Assembly (NCBI RefSeq): GCF_900460535.1
Contig: NZ_UHIL01000001.1
Span: 2,852,001-2,916,000 of the forward strand
Direction of reading: 5' to 3'
DNA: 64,000 nt
DNA from: Vibrio parahaemolyticus
GTDB lineage: Bacteria > Pseudomonadota > Gammaproteobacteria > Enterobacterales > Vibrionaceae
The position numbers and the translations under genes are program-made. Numbering within the stretch: position 1 is the first letter of the stretch; every line of letters begins with the position of its first letter. The notes under the pieces were generated by a model. It saw only the letters and a list, made by a program, of their open reading frames with translations. It did not search any database and was not told the DNA's origin. Positions 8,505 through 18,153 of this stretch are shown here, one piece after another.

Positions 8505-9887
8505 TTATCGACCAAATGGATTGAAGCCGCCGCCTCCACCCATACCGCCCATCATGCCTTGCATGTTACGCATCATGCCTTTCATGCCGCCCTTCTGCAT
8601 TTTCTTCATCATCTTCTGCATTTGGGTGAACTGCTTCAGTAGACGGTTAACATCTTGAACCTGTACACCTGAACCTGCAGCGATACGCTTTTTACGCGAG
8701 CCTTTAATGATTTCAGGACGTTGACGCTCTTTCATCGTCATTGAGCTGATGATCGCTTCCATTTGCTTGAACATCTTGTCATCGACTTTGTCTTTCACGT
8801 CAGATGGTAGCTGAGACATACCTGGTAGCTTGTCTAGCATGCCCATCATGCCACCCATGTTTTGCATTTGACCTAGCTGTTCACGGAAGTCTTCAAGGTC
8901 GAAACCTTTCTTCTCTTTGAACTTCTTCGCTAGCTTCTCTGCTTTTTCTTGGTCAACATTGCGTTGTAGGTCTTCAATCAAAGACAGAACGTCGCCCATG
9001 CCAAGAATACGTGATGCTACTCGGTCTGGGTGGAATGGTTCTAGTGCGTCAGTTTTCTCACCGACACCTAAGAACTTAATTGGCTTGCCCGTGATATGAC
9101 GAACTGACAGCGCAGCACCACCACGCGCATCACCATCAACCTTAGTAAGAATCACACCAGTAAGTGGTAGTGCATCACCAAAGGCTTTTGCTGTATTCGC
9201 CGCATCTTGACCTGTCATTGCATCAACAACGAACAGCGTCTCAACAGGATTGATAGCTGAGTGAAGATCTTTGATCTCCCCCATCATTTCTTCATCGATA
9301 GCCAAACGACCCGCGGTATCGACAATTAATACGTCGTAGAATTTCTTCTTCGCGTGGTCGATTGCTGCGTTAGCAATATCAAGTGGCTTTTGATCTGGTG
9401 AAGATGGGAAGAAGTCGACACCGATGTCTGATGCTAGTGTTTCTAACTGTTTGATCGCCGCAGGACGGTAAACGTCGGCAGACACCACAAGCACTTTCTT
9501 CTTATCGCGCTCTTTTAGAAGCTTAGATAGCTTACCTACCGATGTGGTTTTACCCGCACCTTGTAGACCTGCCATCAAAAGTACTGCTGGCGGCTGTGCT
9601 GCTAGGTTAAGCGCTTCGTTAGACTCACCCATTACCGCTTCAAGCTCTGCTTGAACGATCTTGATGAATTCTTGGCCCGGAGTTAAGGATTTAGAAACTT
9701 CTACGCCAACCGCTTTTTCTTTAACGCGGTTTACGAATTCGCGAACAACAGGAAGTGCAACGTCAGCCTCTAAAAGGGCCATACGAACTTCACGTAGGGT
9801 TTCTTTAATGTTGTCTTCGGTCAGACGACCTTTGCCACTGATATTTTTCAGCGTTTTGGATAATCGATCCGTTAAATTCTCAAACAT
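8505..9887 (-). CDS. ffh: Signal recognition particle protein Ffh
   Basis: GTPase that, with 4.5S RNA, targets nascent inner-membrane proteins to FtsY and SecYEG. The 460-residue product has the N domain, the G domain with P-loop GLQGAGKTT (about residues 103-111), DTAGR (about 191-195) and TKVDGDARGG (about 248-257). The methionine-rich M domain ends in repeated MQ/GMM/GG segments. It is divergent from ypjD, as in many gammaproteobacteria. Confidence 0.98.
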   Translation of the reverse strand: MFENLTDRLSKTLKNISGKGRLTEDNIKETLREVRMALLEADVALPVVREFVNRVKEKAVGVEVSKSLTPGQEFIKIVQAELEAVMGESNEALNLAAQPPAVLLMAGLQGAGKTTSVGKLSKLLKERDKKKVLVVSADVYRPAAIKQLETLASDIGVDFFPSSPDQKPLDIANAAIDHAKKKFYDVLIVDTAGRLAIDEEMMGEIKDLHSAINPVETLFVVDAMTGQDAANTAKAFGDALPLTGVILTKVDGDARGGAALSVRHITGKPIKFLGVGEKTDALEPFHPDRVASRILGMGDVLSLIEDLQRNVDQEKAEKLAKKFKEKKGFDLEDFREQLGQMQNMGGMMGMLDKLPGMSQLPSDVKDKVDDKMFKQMEAIISSMTMKERQRPEIIKGSRKKRIAAGSGVQVQDVNRLLKQFTQMQKMMKKMQKGGMKGMMRNMQGMMGGMGGGGGFNPFGR

Positions 9888-10099
9888 CTTTGTCTCTTCG
9901 CTAAAATGGCGATTAATTAGGGTGAGTATACCTTAGCCAACGTCACAGTCATACCCGAACACTACTCTTATAACTAAGTTGAGGGCTAACTTGTTAATTT
10001 CAATATCTCATCTCTCATGATTGATGACGCATATAACGTAGCCCCAAAGAGTAATGCAAGGTATAATTTCGTCACCGTGCACAACAACATTTAGGATTC

Positions 10100-10894
10100 A
10101 TGGATAGCTTAATTGCCATCGCGGCCGCCATGCTCTACGTTTTGGCGATTGCGACCATCATACCTGGACTCTCTCAACAGTCAGGAATCAAAGCAAAAAC
10201 AGTGTTTGCCAGTGCTGCCTGTGCGCTTGTTTTTCATGCGTGGATTTTGAGTGACCTGATATTTGATGGTTCTGGTCAAAACCTGAGTATTCTTAACGTC
10301 GCGTCTTTGATCAGTTTTATTATTTCGCTGGTCATGAGCATTGCAATGTTGAAAAACCGACTGTGGTTTTTATTGCCTGTCGTTTATAGCTTTGCTGCCA
10401 TCAACTTAACTGCTGCCACATTTTTACCAAGCACGTTTGTCAAGCACTTAGAAAATGACCCGAAGCTGCTCATTCATATCTCTTTTGCACTATTTTCCTA
10501 TGCAACGCTCACCATCGGCGCTTTGTACGCGCTGCAATTGGCTTGGCTCGATCACAAATTAAAAGCGAAGAAGTCGCTGGCTATTAACCCTAATTTACCA
10601 CCGCTTTTAATGGTTGAACGTCAGCTATTTAAAATCATTCTGATTGGTAACTTACTGCTGACAGGCACACTCATCACTGGTTTTGTGTTTGTACAAGACA
10701 TGTTTGCGCAAGGCAAAGCGCATAAAGGTATTCTTTCCTTCATTGCGTGGATCGTTTATTCCATCTTACTTTGGGGCCACTACCATAAAGGTTGGCGCGG
10801 TCGAAAAGTAACGTGGTTTGCGGTTGCTGGTGCGACGTTATTAACGTTGGCCTATTTTGGCAGTCGTTTTGTAAAAGAAATCATCTTGAATTAA
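10100..10894 (+). CDS. ypjD: YpjD-type inner-membrane protein, cytochrome c assembly (CcsA/CcmC-like) family
   Basis: A 264-residue polytopic membrane protein with about eight hydrophobic helices. It belongs to the family related to the haem-handling proteins CcsA and CcmC; a WGHYHKGWRGRK segment near the C-terminus (about residues 229-240) is characteristic. E. coli ypjD is likewise found next to ffh and the corB homologue yfjD. Its precise biochemical role is not established, and I see only family membership. Confidence 0.82.
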   Translation: MDSLIAIAAAMLYVLAIATIIPGLSQQSGIKAKTVFASAACALVFHAWILSDLIFDGSGQNLSILNVASLISFIISLVMSIAMLKNRLWFLLPVVYSFAAINLTAATFLPSTFVKHLENDPKLLIHISFALFSYATLTIGALYALQLAWLDHKLKAKKSLAINPNLPPLLMVERQLFKIILIGNLLLTGTLITGFVFVQDMFAQGKAHKGILSFIAWIVYSILLWGHYHKGWRGRKVTWFAVAGATLLTLAYFGSRFVKEIILN

Positions 10895-10914
10895 GGAGCT
10901 CTCGGGCTCCTTAA
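10891..10914 (+). terminator. Hairpin at the end of ypjD
   Basis: TTAAGGAGC and GCTCCTTAA form a perfect 9-bp stem with a 6-base loop that overlaps the ypjD stop codon. The T-tract after it is weak (TCCTTTATATT), so it may be a partial terminator. Confidence 0.55.
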
Positions 10915-11019
10915 TCCTTTATATTCGCGGACAGATAAAATACAGTACGCATTAATTCATTGAATTCGCAGCTCACTTTGCTGTTGAATTGCCAAAAACA
11001 TACAAGGAACAGCTACGTT

Positions 11020-12300
11020 TTGGACGACATATCTACGGGTATCTTATTTGCGCTACTCGCGTGTCTTATCGTCATATCAGGTTATTTTTCTGGTTCAGAA
11101 ACAGGGATGATGTCTTTGAACCGTTACCGCTTGAAGCACTTAGCGAAAAGTGGGCATAAGGGCGCCAAACGTGTCGAAAAGTTATTAGACCGACCAGATC
11201 GCTTGATTGGTCTTATTCTTATCGGCAACAACCTCGTGAACATTCTTGCTTCAGCAATTGCGACCATCATCGGCATGCGCCTATACGGCGATTTAGGTGT
11301 CGCGATCGCAACGGGTGCGCTAACTATGGTTGTCTTGGTGTTTGCCGAAGTCACACCAAAAACCGTTGCAGCGCTGTATCCAGAGCGTGTTTCCTACGCG
11401 AGCAGCATCTTGCTCACTATCCTAATGAAAGTGCTATCACCGCTCGTAATGCTGGTGAACTTTATTACTAATGGTTTCATTCGTTTGCTTGGCGTGAAAG
11501 CTGATCACACGGTAGAGGATCATCTGAGTTCGGAAGAGTTACGCACGGTCGTAAATGAAGCTGGCGGACTTATCCCTCGTCGACACCAAGACATGTTGGT
11601 GTCTATTCTCGATCTCGAACACGTTACTGTAAATGACATTATGGTGCCACGTAATGAGATTACGGGTATCGATATTAACGATGACTGGAAATCCATTGTT
11701 CGTCAGTTAACACACTCGCCACACGGTCGAATCGTTTTTTATCGCGACCAAATCGATGAAGTGGTTGGTATGCTGCGTTTACGTGAAGCGTACCGTTTGA
11801 TGCTAGAAAAGAACGAGTTCAACAAAGAGACGTTACTACGCGCGGCAGATGAAGTGTATTACATTCCTGAAGGCACGCCGCTGAACGTACAAATGTTGAA
11901 GTTCCAACGCAACAAGCAGCGCATCGGTCTGATCGTAGACGAGTACGGTGATATCATCGGTCTAATCACTCTTGAAGACATCCTAGAAGAGATCATTGGT
12001 GAGTTCACGACGTCTATTTCTCCTAGTTTGTCTGATGAAATCAGCCCACAAGGCGATGGTAGTTTCTTAATTGAAGGCAGCACCAATATCCGCGATATCA
12101 ACAAAGGTTTGAAATGGGATTTACCTACCGATGGCCCTAGAACCTTGAATGGTCTGATTTTGGAACACCTAGAAGATATTCCAGAGAGTCATTTAAGTGT
12201 CCGTGTCGCGGGCCACCCAATGGAAATTGTTGAAATCGAAGAAAACCGAATCAAGCTAGTTCGAGTCTATCCGAAGAAGAAAAAATCAACGTCCAAATAA
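11020..12300 (+). CDS. corB: CNNM/CorB-type membrane protein with CBS domains
   Basis: Homologue of E. coli YfjD and Salmonella CorB, linked to Mg2+ transport or resistance. It has an N-terminal DUF21/CNNM transmembrane domain (about residues 1-185, with YFSGSETGMM near the start), a paired CBS domain (about 200-330) and a C-terminal CorC_HlyC domain. I chose the TTG at 11020 (426 residues) because the protein then begins at DDISTGILFALL, a membrane segment, with AAGGA 11 bases before it. An ATG at 10960 would add 20 residues that look non-native (LTLLLNCQKHTRN). The terminator at 12308 closes the gene. Confidence 0.88.
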   Translation: MDDISTGILFALLACLIVISGYFSGSETGMMSLNRYRLKHLAKSGHKGAKRVEKLLDRPDRLIGLILIGNNLVNILASAIATIIGMRLYGDLGVAIATGALTMVVLVFAEVTPKTVAALYPERVSYASSILLTILMKVLSPLVMLVNFITNGFIRLLGVKADHTVEDHLSSEELRTVVNEAGGLIPRRHQDMLVSILDLEHVTVNDIMVPRNEITGIDINDDWKSIVRQLTHSPHGRIVFYRDQIDEVVGMLRLREAYRLMLEKNEFNKETLLRAADEVYYIPEGTPLNVQMLKFQRNKQRIGLIVDEYGDIIGLITLEDILEEIIGEFTTSISPSLSDEISPQGDGSFLIEGSTNIRDINKGLKWDLPTDGPRTLNGLILEHLEDIPESHLSVRVAGHPMEIVEIEENRIKLVRVYPKKKKSTSK

Positions 12301-12307
12301 CCAAAAG

Positions 12308-12334
12308 AAAAGCCTGACTCATGTCAGGCTTTTT
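12308..12334. terminator. Bidirectional terminator between corB and luxS
   Basis: AAAAGCCTGAC and GTCAGGCTTTTT form a strong stem flanked by A and T tracts on opposite sides, suitable for both converging genes. Confidence 0.9.
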
Positions 12335-12360
12335 GTTTTGTGTTGCCGTTCCAAAAGAAC

Positions 12361-12879
12361 TTAGTCTACGCGCAGCTCTTTTAGCATTGATTCTGGCAAA
12401 GCCAACTCGTCGTTTTTATTAACAGACACACCTGCGGCTAGAATGTTCTTGGCAATTTGCTGTGCTTCTTCTAAAGAATGCATCGCTGCAGTACCACACT
12501 GGTACTCATTTAGCTCAGGGATTTTGTTCTGGCTTTCCACTTTTAGCACATCTTCCATAGAAGCAAGCCATGCGTCTGCGACTTGCTGTTCAGAAGGCGT
12601 ACCAATGAGACTCATGTAAAAACCAGTGCGACATCCCATCGGTGAGATATCAATGATTTCCACACTGTCACCATTTAGGTGATTGCGCATGAAACCTGCG
12701 TACAAGTGCTCTAGTGTATGAATGCCTTTCTCTGAAAGAATGTCTTTGTTAGGCGCAGTGAAGCGTAAGTCGAAAACCGTAATGGTATCTCCTTTTGGAG
12801 TTTGCATGGTTTTCGCGACACGCACTGCTGGTGCATTCATGCGAGTGTGGTCTACGGTGAAGCTATCGAGTAAAGGCAT
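12361..12879 (-). CDS. luxS: S-ribosylhomocysteine lyase LuxS (AI-2 synthase)
   Basis: Splits S-ribosylhomocysteine into homocysteine and 4,5-dihydroxy-2,3-pentanedione, the precursor of autoinducer-2, the quorum-sensing signal that vibrios read through LuxPQ. The ATG at 12879 gives 172 residues, the family length, and is preceded by AGGAGAG; the longer open frame to 12939 is not used. Zinc ligands His54 and His58 (HTLEH) and Cys128 (QCGT) and the catalytic Cys83 (MGCRTGF) are all present. It is the last of three minus-strand genes after gshA and the SLT lipoprotein, with only 66 bases from the latter. Confidence 0.98.
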   Translation of the reverse strand: MPLLDSFTVDHTRMNAPAVRVAKTMQTPKGDTITVFDLRFTAPNKDILSEKGIHTLEHLYAGFMRNHLNGDSVEIIDISPMGCRTGFYMSLIGTPSEQQVADAWLASMEDVLKVESQNKIPELNEYQCGTAAMHSLEEAQQIAKNILAAGVSVNKNDELALPESMLKELRVD

Positions 12880-12945
12880 TACATCTCTCCTGATCGTAAT
12901 TCCAACACCTTGAGGTATTGGTTTGGTTTTTATACCCAAATGGGG

Positions 12946-13557
12946 TTAAAAGAACCAGCTGCTGTTGTCTTCCAATTCCTGACGACATTGTTTCAGCTGC
13001 CAGCCATAAGTCTTTGCGGTTTGCTCAACTCGCCGAGCCACTTTCATCAAACTAGGCTTTCTTTTGTAAGTTCCACGTTTATAACCGCCTCGCCCTTCAT
13101 GATAGGCCAGATACTGGTTATAAGGGTCCCACAATGAAATGCCTAACTGGCGACGAGTCTCGTGGGTATACCACCCAACAAACATTATCGAATCATCAAA
13201 ATTGGTGCGCGAACCACCTTGCCCGGTGGAATCTTGGAAGTCATCCCAAGCTGGATCTTGAGCCTGTGCATAGCCATACGCACTGCTTACGCGTCCCCAA
13301 GGAATGAAACCCAATACGTAATCTTTGGGTGGTTTGGCATCATGGCGGAAACTGCTTTCCTGCTTGATGATGGCCATGGCAACATGAATGGGCGTTCCCC
13401 ACTCTTTTTCCATATCTTTCGCATCATCATACCAACCAGATTTTTCTCGGAATATCTCACATAGGTTATCTTGCTGTTTTGGTGGCGCTGTCGCACATCC
13501 CGCAAGCAACACACTTCCTAGCACCGATACAACCAACGGCTTAATGTTCAATCCCAC
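12946..13557 (-). CDS. Lipoprotein with lytic-transglycosylase-like (SLT) domain
   Basis: A 203-residue protein with an N-terminal signal and lipobox LLAGC (Cys21), so probably membrane-anchored in the periplasm. The segment HVAMAIIKQESSF has the catalytic-glutamate context of SLT-type lysozyme folds (Glu67), followed by SSAYGYAQAQDPAW and YNQYLAYHEGRGGY, which match the GY.Q and Y..GP-like parts of that family. A peptidoglycan-cleaving role is therefore likely, but not shown. It lies 18 bases after gshA and 66 before luxS, so all three may share a transcript. No gene symbol is justified. Confidence 0.78.
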   Translation of the reverse strand: MGLNIKPLVVSVLGSVLLAGCATAPPKQQDNLCEIFREKSGWYDDAKDMEKEWGTPIHVAMAIIKQESSFRHDAKPPKDYVLGFIPWGRVSSAYGYAQAQDPAWDDFQDSTGQGGSRTNFDDSIMFVGWYTHETRRQLGISLWDPYNQYLAYHEGRGGYKRGTYKRKPSLMKVARRVEQTAKTYGWQLKQCRQELEDNSSWFF

Positions 13558-13575
13558 CCAATCCTTACTTATTGA

Positions 13576-15144
13576 TTATTGTTTTAGATAAGCGAAGTAA
13601 TTTTCCAGAAACTCGTCAAAAGATAACGTATCGCTTTCTTCCGCTTGTCGCTGTGTCTCAACTGAAGAAGCCACTTCCGTTTCCATTATATCTTGCGAGT
13701 AATGTTGGTAACCGTGAGCCAGATTTTCTTCACGGAACTTCATGCCAAGAGCACAACCTACTTTGCCAAGTCCACCAAGTTCTTTGGTTAGCTCAAGCAA
13801 TTGGCCAGAAATCGTCAGTTCAGGGTTATCAATCCATGCTTCTAGCTTGTCACATACAGCTTGGTAAGCATCGCCACCAGCCGCAGAATCCATCTCTACT
13901 GCAATTTGGCGCAACTCAACGAATACTCGTTTCGCCCAATCTTGCAAAGATAAGCGTTCACCTTGGCAACCGATCTGCAGCATCAAACCTTTTTCACGAC
14001 CAGAGATGATCACTTTGTTCCAGTTGTCACGCCAGCATTCTAGTTCGCAGTTATCCATTGGGTCAGAATCTGACAACGCCGCCCACGTTAGGAAAAGATC
14101 TAAGAAACGAACTTGCTCTTCGCTAACACCAACGGCACTGAATGGGTTCACATCTAATGAGCGCACTTCAATGTATTCCACGCCCGCGCGATTCAATGCA
14201 TCTGATGGCTTCTCACCACTTTTCGCTACGCGTTTCGGACGAATTGGGGCGTACAATTCATTTTCAATCTGGAGAATGTTGGTATTGAGCTGACGGTACT
14301 CACCATCCACTTTTACTCCAATTTTTGCGAATTCTTCAGATGGTCGACGAATCGCATCACCTAAACCTTCAAGATATTGGTCAATACTGTTGAAACCAAT
14401 TTTCAATACGCTTTGAGCACTGTTGGTATAACCAAGATCACTCAAGCGAAGAGACGTCGCTTTAGGGAGATACAGTGTCCCACCGATGCTTTCAAACGGA
14501 AGTTTAGTCTCACGGCCTTGAATGAACGAACCACATAACGCTGGCGATGCACCAAAGAAGTAAGGGATCATCCAACCAAAACGGTAATAGTTACGAATCA
14601 AAGCAAAGTAAGCAGCTGATTTGGTGTCTTGGCGAGCTTGCTCATCCTGCTCACCATAAAGCGCATCCCAAAATGACTCAGGGAATGAAAAGTTGAAGTG
14701 AACACCAGAAATAATCTGCATCAAGCTACCGTAACGGCGTTTTAGCCCCTCACGGTACAATGTTTTCATTTTCGCCGAGTTCGATGAACCGTACTGAGCA
14801 AGCTGAATATCATCTTCACTGCCGACATAACATGGCATAGAAAGTGGCCACATCTTTTCTTCGCCCATTTTGGTTTGAGTGAAATGGTGAATGTCTTTCA
14901 GTTGCGCCATCAATTCTGGAATGTCATGAGAAACCGGAGTGATGAACTCCAGCAACGATTCAGAAAAGTCGGTGGTGATCCATTTGTTTGTGAACGCTGA
15001 GCCCAAACCCTCTGGATGAGGTGTTGTTGCTAGGTGTCCATCCTGACGATAGCGCAAAGTTTCTCGCTCAACACCGCGTCCAAACTGCTTAAATACTTCG
15101 GGGTTTGATGCAACTTTTTTTAGTCGCGCAGCAAAATCAGTCAA
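13576..15144 (-). CDS. gshA: Glutamate-cysteine ligase
   Basis: First and rate-limiting enzyme of glutathione synthesis. The 522-residue product is the proteobacterial type I enzyme; [12 protein letters not shown] near residues 21-32 holds glutamate/metal-binding acidic residues, and [10 protein letters not shown] (about 145-154) and [13 protein letters not shown] (about 328-340) are family signatures. The reading frame begins with TTG (at 15144), with no good Shine-Dalgarno sequence and an in-frame stop just upstream. E. coli gshA is also known to start with TTG, so weak initiation may be a conserved control. Three perfect inverted repeats occupy the leader. Confidence 0.97.
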   Translation of the reverse strand: MTDFAARLKKVASNPEVFKQFGRGVERETLRYRQDGHLATTPHPEGLGSAFTNKWITTDFSESLLEFITPVSHDIPELMAQLKDIHHFTQTKMGEEKMWPLSMPCYVGSEDDIQLAQYGSSNSAKMKTLYREGLKRRYGSLMQIISGVHFNFSFPESFWDALYGEQDEQARQDTKSAAYFALIRNYYRFGWMIPYFFGASPALCGSFIQGRETKLPFESIGGTLYLPKATSLRLSDLGYTNSAQSVLKIGFNSIDQYLEGLGDAIRRPSEEFAKIGVKVDGEYRQLNTNILQIENELYAPIRPKRVAKSGEKPSDALNRAGVEYIEVRSLDVNPFSAVGVSEEQVRFLDLFLTWAALSDSDPMDNCELECWRDNWNKVIISGREKGLMLQIGCQGERLSLQDWAKRVFVELRQIAVEMDSAAGGDAYQAVCDKLEAWIDNPELTISGQLLELTKELGGLGKVGCALGMKFREENLAHGYQHYSQDIMETEVASSVETQRQAEESDTLSFDEFLENYFAYLKQ

Positions 15145-15173
15145 AATGAGGTTCGCTTATATTAGGAGCAGGA

Positions 15174-15195
15174 CACTTGTCGCTCGGGACAAGTG
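15174..15195 (-). promoter_or_regulatory. Inverted repeat nearest the gshA start
   Basis: CACTTGT and ACAAGTG form a perfect 7-bp stem with an 8-base loop about 30 bases before the gshA TTG start. It could be a leader hairpin or an operator. No factor is recognised. Confidence 0.4.
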
Positions 15196-15220
15196 AAAGC
15201 TAAGTTATTGATAGTTCATG

Positions 15221-15261
15221 CATCTAGATAAACAACCCATTAAAAGTCGCTTATCTAGATG
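15221..15261 (-). promoter_or_regulatory. Perfect 11-bp inverted repeat in the gshA leader
   Basis: CATCTAGATAA is repeated in inverse after a 19-base loop as TTATCTAGATG. It sits directly next to the hairpin at 15262-15289. The role is unknown. Confidence 0.45.
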
Positions 15262-15289
15262 AATAGCGGAGAGATCACTCTCCGCTATT
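15262..15289 (-). terminator. Hairpin after the M16 protease gene
   Basis: AATAGCGGAGA and TCTCCGCTATT form a perfect 11-bp stem with a 6-base loop, starting 12 bases after the protease stop codon. No T-run follows on the minus strand, so it may stabilise the mRNA end or act as a Rho-assisted terminator rather than a classical one. Confidence 0.5.
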
Positions 15290-15300
15290 AAATGTGTACT

Positions 15301-18144
15301 CTATCGAATGATTTCAAGCTCTTCTACGTCTTTCCCCAACTTTTCTAGTTGAGGACGAAGTGATTTAGCATCACCAACGACAATGATTTGATAGTCATTC
15401 GGATCAAACCATTTTTGAGCTAATGCATTCAAAGTTTGCTTATCCACTTTCTCAACGATAGCGTTTCTTTGCTGCAAGTAATCTTGATCGAGGTTGTACT
15501 TGAGAATATCACTAATGAGTTCCGCTTTTTGTGTCGGCGTTTCATACTTCAGTGCATCTTTTTGACCGACCGCTTGGCGCATAAATTTCATTTCTTCATC
15601 AGTCATTCCAGATTGAGCGTATTCATTCAGCTCATTTTCCATCTCGATAATCGATGCGACCGTCGAATCGGCACGAACTTGCGCGGTAAACACAACCGAA
15701 CCGGTTTCAGGATTCCCCGAGAAGTAACCGTAAGCACCGTAGGTGTAGCCTTTGTCTTCACGCAGGTTTTGGTTGATGCGACTGTTAAAGTTACCCGCTA
15801 GGTTAAAGTTCGCGAGCTGGCTTAGATAAAAGTCACCCGTGGCATCATAAGGCATGCCTTGACGAACCATCATAACCACACTTTGCGGTGCCCCTGGTTT
15901 GTCGACAAGATGAATTTTCTGCTCACCTAATGCTGGTATTGTTTGAGGAGCATAAAGTGGTGCCGCTTCATCTTTCCATTCAGCCCAAAACGCAAGCTTC
16001 TGCTCAATGTCTTGTTTAGCAATGTCACCCACCACCACGACTTGTGCACTCTGCGGTGTGTAGTGCTTAGCGTAGAACTCACGTACATCATCAAGCGTTA
16101 GCGCACTGACCCCGGCTTGCGTGCCGTCTTTCGGACGAGCGAAAACAGAATCGCCATACAGCACTTGTCGACTTGCTTGAGATGCCATCCAACTTGGATT
16201 TTGATGTTCGTACACAAGCCCTTCGAGTGCCTGCATTTTCACACGATCAAAATCTTCTTGTTTGAACGCTGGCGATAGCAGCATCTCTTCAACGATTTTC
16301 AGTGTTGGCTCTAAATTCTTTTCTAAAGAAGAAACGCTGATGTTCGTCGTGTAGCCTGTTGCATCGACAGAGATCATGCTGCCGAGTTTATCGAGCTCAG
16401 CTTGAATTTGTTCCACGCTACGTTTGGTCGTTCCTTCTTGCAACATAGCAGCCGTCAGTTGCGCTAAGCCTTCTTTGCCTTTTTCCACAAAACGCGTGCC
16501 CGCTGGTAAGCTGAACTGCATCATGACTGTCGGAGTTTCGTTGCTCACGGTACCGAGTAGTTCAGAGCCGTTGTCAAAATGCACGTTGTACAGTTCTGGC
16601 ATTGTTGCTTTCACTGGCTCACCTACCGGTGGCTGTACTGAACGATCAAAATTGTCCGTTGCGCGGCGATAGGCTAACTGATCATCGGTAATTTTTTTGT
16701 ACTCTGGCAAGGTACGCTCTGGCGTTGTAAATGTCGCAGACTTAACAGCAAGATCCGTTTTGCCTTTTGGTACCACGCTCAAGGTGACTTTTGACTTAAC
16801 TTGAATAAAGTTTTGGTACACCTTCTCAACAGATTGAGGAGTCACGGCACGAATCTGTTCCAATTGTTTTTCAATCAAATCAGGTTGGCCAAAGAAAGTT
16901 TCATTCGACGCTAGCTGTGTGACTTTACCTTTCACGCTTTCAAGCGCAAAAATCGCATCCGCTTCAGCTTTACCTTTCAACTGCTCCAGACGATCGTCAG
17001 TGACGCCTTTCTCTGCAAACTTGCTCATCGACTTCATAAGCTCATCATACAAGGTCGAAAGATCGCCTTTGTCTCCAGAATCTCCCATCGCGTAGACATA
17101 GAAATTACACGCAAGCTCTGCACAGTCATGGAAGGAACCCGCATCAACCGCTTTTTGCGTCTTCACTAAATCTTGGTACAGCACGCTGTTGGTACCACCA
17201 CCTAATACTTCCGATAGCGTATCCAGAGATGCTTGGCTCTCTTCGCCGCTGTATGTGGTTGGCCACGCAATCATTACCATCGGTTGTTGGATACGATCTT
17301 CCAACGTAATGTATTTGTCTTCTTGCAACTTAGCTGGTTGTTTCGGTGCGTTTTCAACCTCTGGACCGCGAGGAATGGAACCGAAGTATTTGTTTACCCA
17401 CGCCAGTGTTTGCTCGACATCTAAGTCACCACCGATCGTGATCGTCGCGTTGTTTGGACCGTACCAACGCAGAAAAAACGCTTTAAGATCATTCACGTCA
17501 ACACGGTCAAGATCTTCAACGTAACCGATGGTTTGCCATGAGTAAGGATGACCTTCTGGGTATAACGCTTCAGACATACGTTCCCAAATCAAACCGTATG
17601 GACGGTTGTCATAACGTTGCGCACGCTCATTTTTCACCGTAGATCGTTGAATTTCAAATTTGCGCTGTGAAACCGCATCAAGCAAAAAACCCATGCGATC
17701 CGATTCAAGCCACAGCATTTTTTCCAGCTGATTCGCTGGAACGGTTTCAAAGTAATTGGTGCGATCGCGATTGGTCGTACCGTTTAACGTACCACCCGCC
17801 TCTGTGATGATTTTGAAGTGCTCTTGATCGCCAACGTTCTCTGAACCTTGGAACATCATATGTTCAAAGAAGTGCGCAAAGCCCGACTTACCGATTTCTT
17901 CACGAGCTGAGCCGACGTGATACGTGACATCAACGTGTACCAATGGATCAGAACCCTCTGGCGCTAGAATTACGGTCAAGCCGTTATCGAGTTTGTATTT
18001 TTGATATGGGATCTTAACTTTGCCGTCTTCTGCTTTCGATGATTCGACGAAAGTCACCCCTTTTGGCAACGATGAAACAGGGGAATTTGATGCACAGCCC
18101 GTGATCACTAACAGTGAGCACGCGCCAACCCAAAACATTCTCAT
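15301..18144 (-). CDS. M16 family metalloprotease lipoprotein (pitrilysin/insulinase type)
   Basis: A 947-residue zinc protease predicted to be a periplasmic lipoprotein: the N-terminus has a hydrophobic signal and lipobox VITGC (Cys17). The inverted zinc motif HFFEH is at residues 91-95, and the downstream VKNERAQR segment (near residue 170) supplies the third ligand glutamate. A second M16-type, catalytically inactive half follows (from about residue 500), the usual two-lobed layout. Likely function is degradation of periplasmic peptides; no specific substrate is known. The yqaA gene is 9 bases upstream on the same strand. Confidence 0.9.
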   Translation of the reverse strand: MRMFWVGACSLLVITGCASNSPVSSLPKGVTFVESSKAEDGKVKIPYQKYKLDNGLTVILAPEGSDPLVHVDVTYHVGSAREEIGKSGFAHFFEHMMFQGSENVGDQEHFKIITEAGGTLNGTTNRDRTNYFETVPANQLEKMLWLESDRMGFLLDAVSQRKFEIQRSTVKNERAQRYDNRPYGLIWERMSEALYPEGHPYSWQTIGYVEDLDRVDVNDLKAFFLRWYGPNNATITIGGDLDVEQTLAWVNKYFGSIPRGPEVENAPKQPAKLQEDKYITLEDRIQQPMVMIAWPTTYSGEESQASLDTLSEVLGGGTNSVLYQDLVKTQKAVDAGSFHDCAELACNFYVYAMGDSGDKGDLSTLYDELMKSMSKFAEKGVTDDRLEQLKGKAEADAIFALESVKGKVTQLASNETFFGQPDLIEKQLEQIRAVTPQSVEKVYQNFIQVKSKVTLSVVPKGKTDLAVKSATFTTPERTLPEYKKITDDQLAYRRATDNFDRSVQPPVGEPVKATMPELYNVHFDNGSELLGTVSNETPTVMMQFSLPAGTRFVEKGKEGLAQLTAAMLQEGTTKRSVEQIQAELDKLGSMISVDATGYTTNISVSSLEKNLEPTLKIVEEMLLSPAFKQEDFDRVKMQALEGLVYEHQNPSWMASQASRQVLYGDSVFARPKDGTQAGVSALTLDDVREFYAKHYTPQSAQVVVVGDIAKQDIEQKLAFWAEWKDEAAPLYAPQTIPALGEQKIHLVDKPGAPQSVVMMVRQGMPYDATGDFYLSQLANFNLAGNFNSRINQNLREDKGYTYGAYGYFSGNPETGSVVFTAQVRADSTVASIIEMENELNEYAQSGMTDEEMKFMRQAVGQKDALKYETPTQKAELISDILKYNLDQDYLQQRNAIVEKVDKQTLNALAQKWFDPNDYQIIVVGDAKSLRPQLEKLGKDVEELEIIR

Positions 18145-18153
18145 GTACTTTCC

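Noticed and set aside
13572..14009. 145-residue plus-strand frame opposite gshA
   Set aside because: It lies wholly antisense to a well-conserved gene and has no recognisable protein features or ribosome-binding site.
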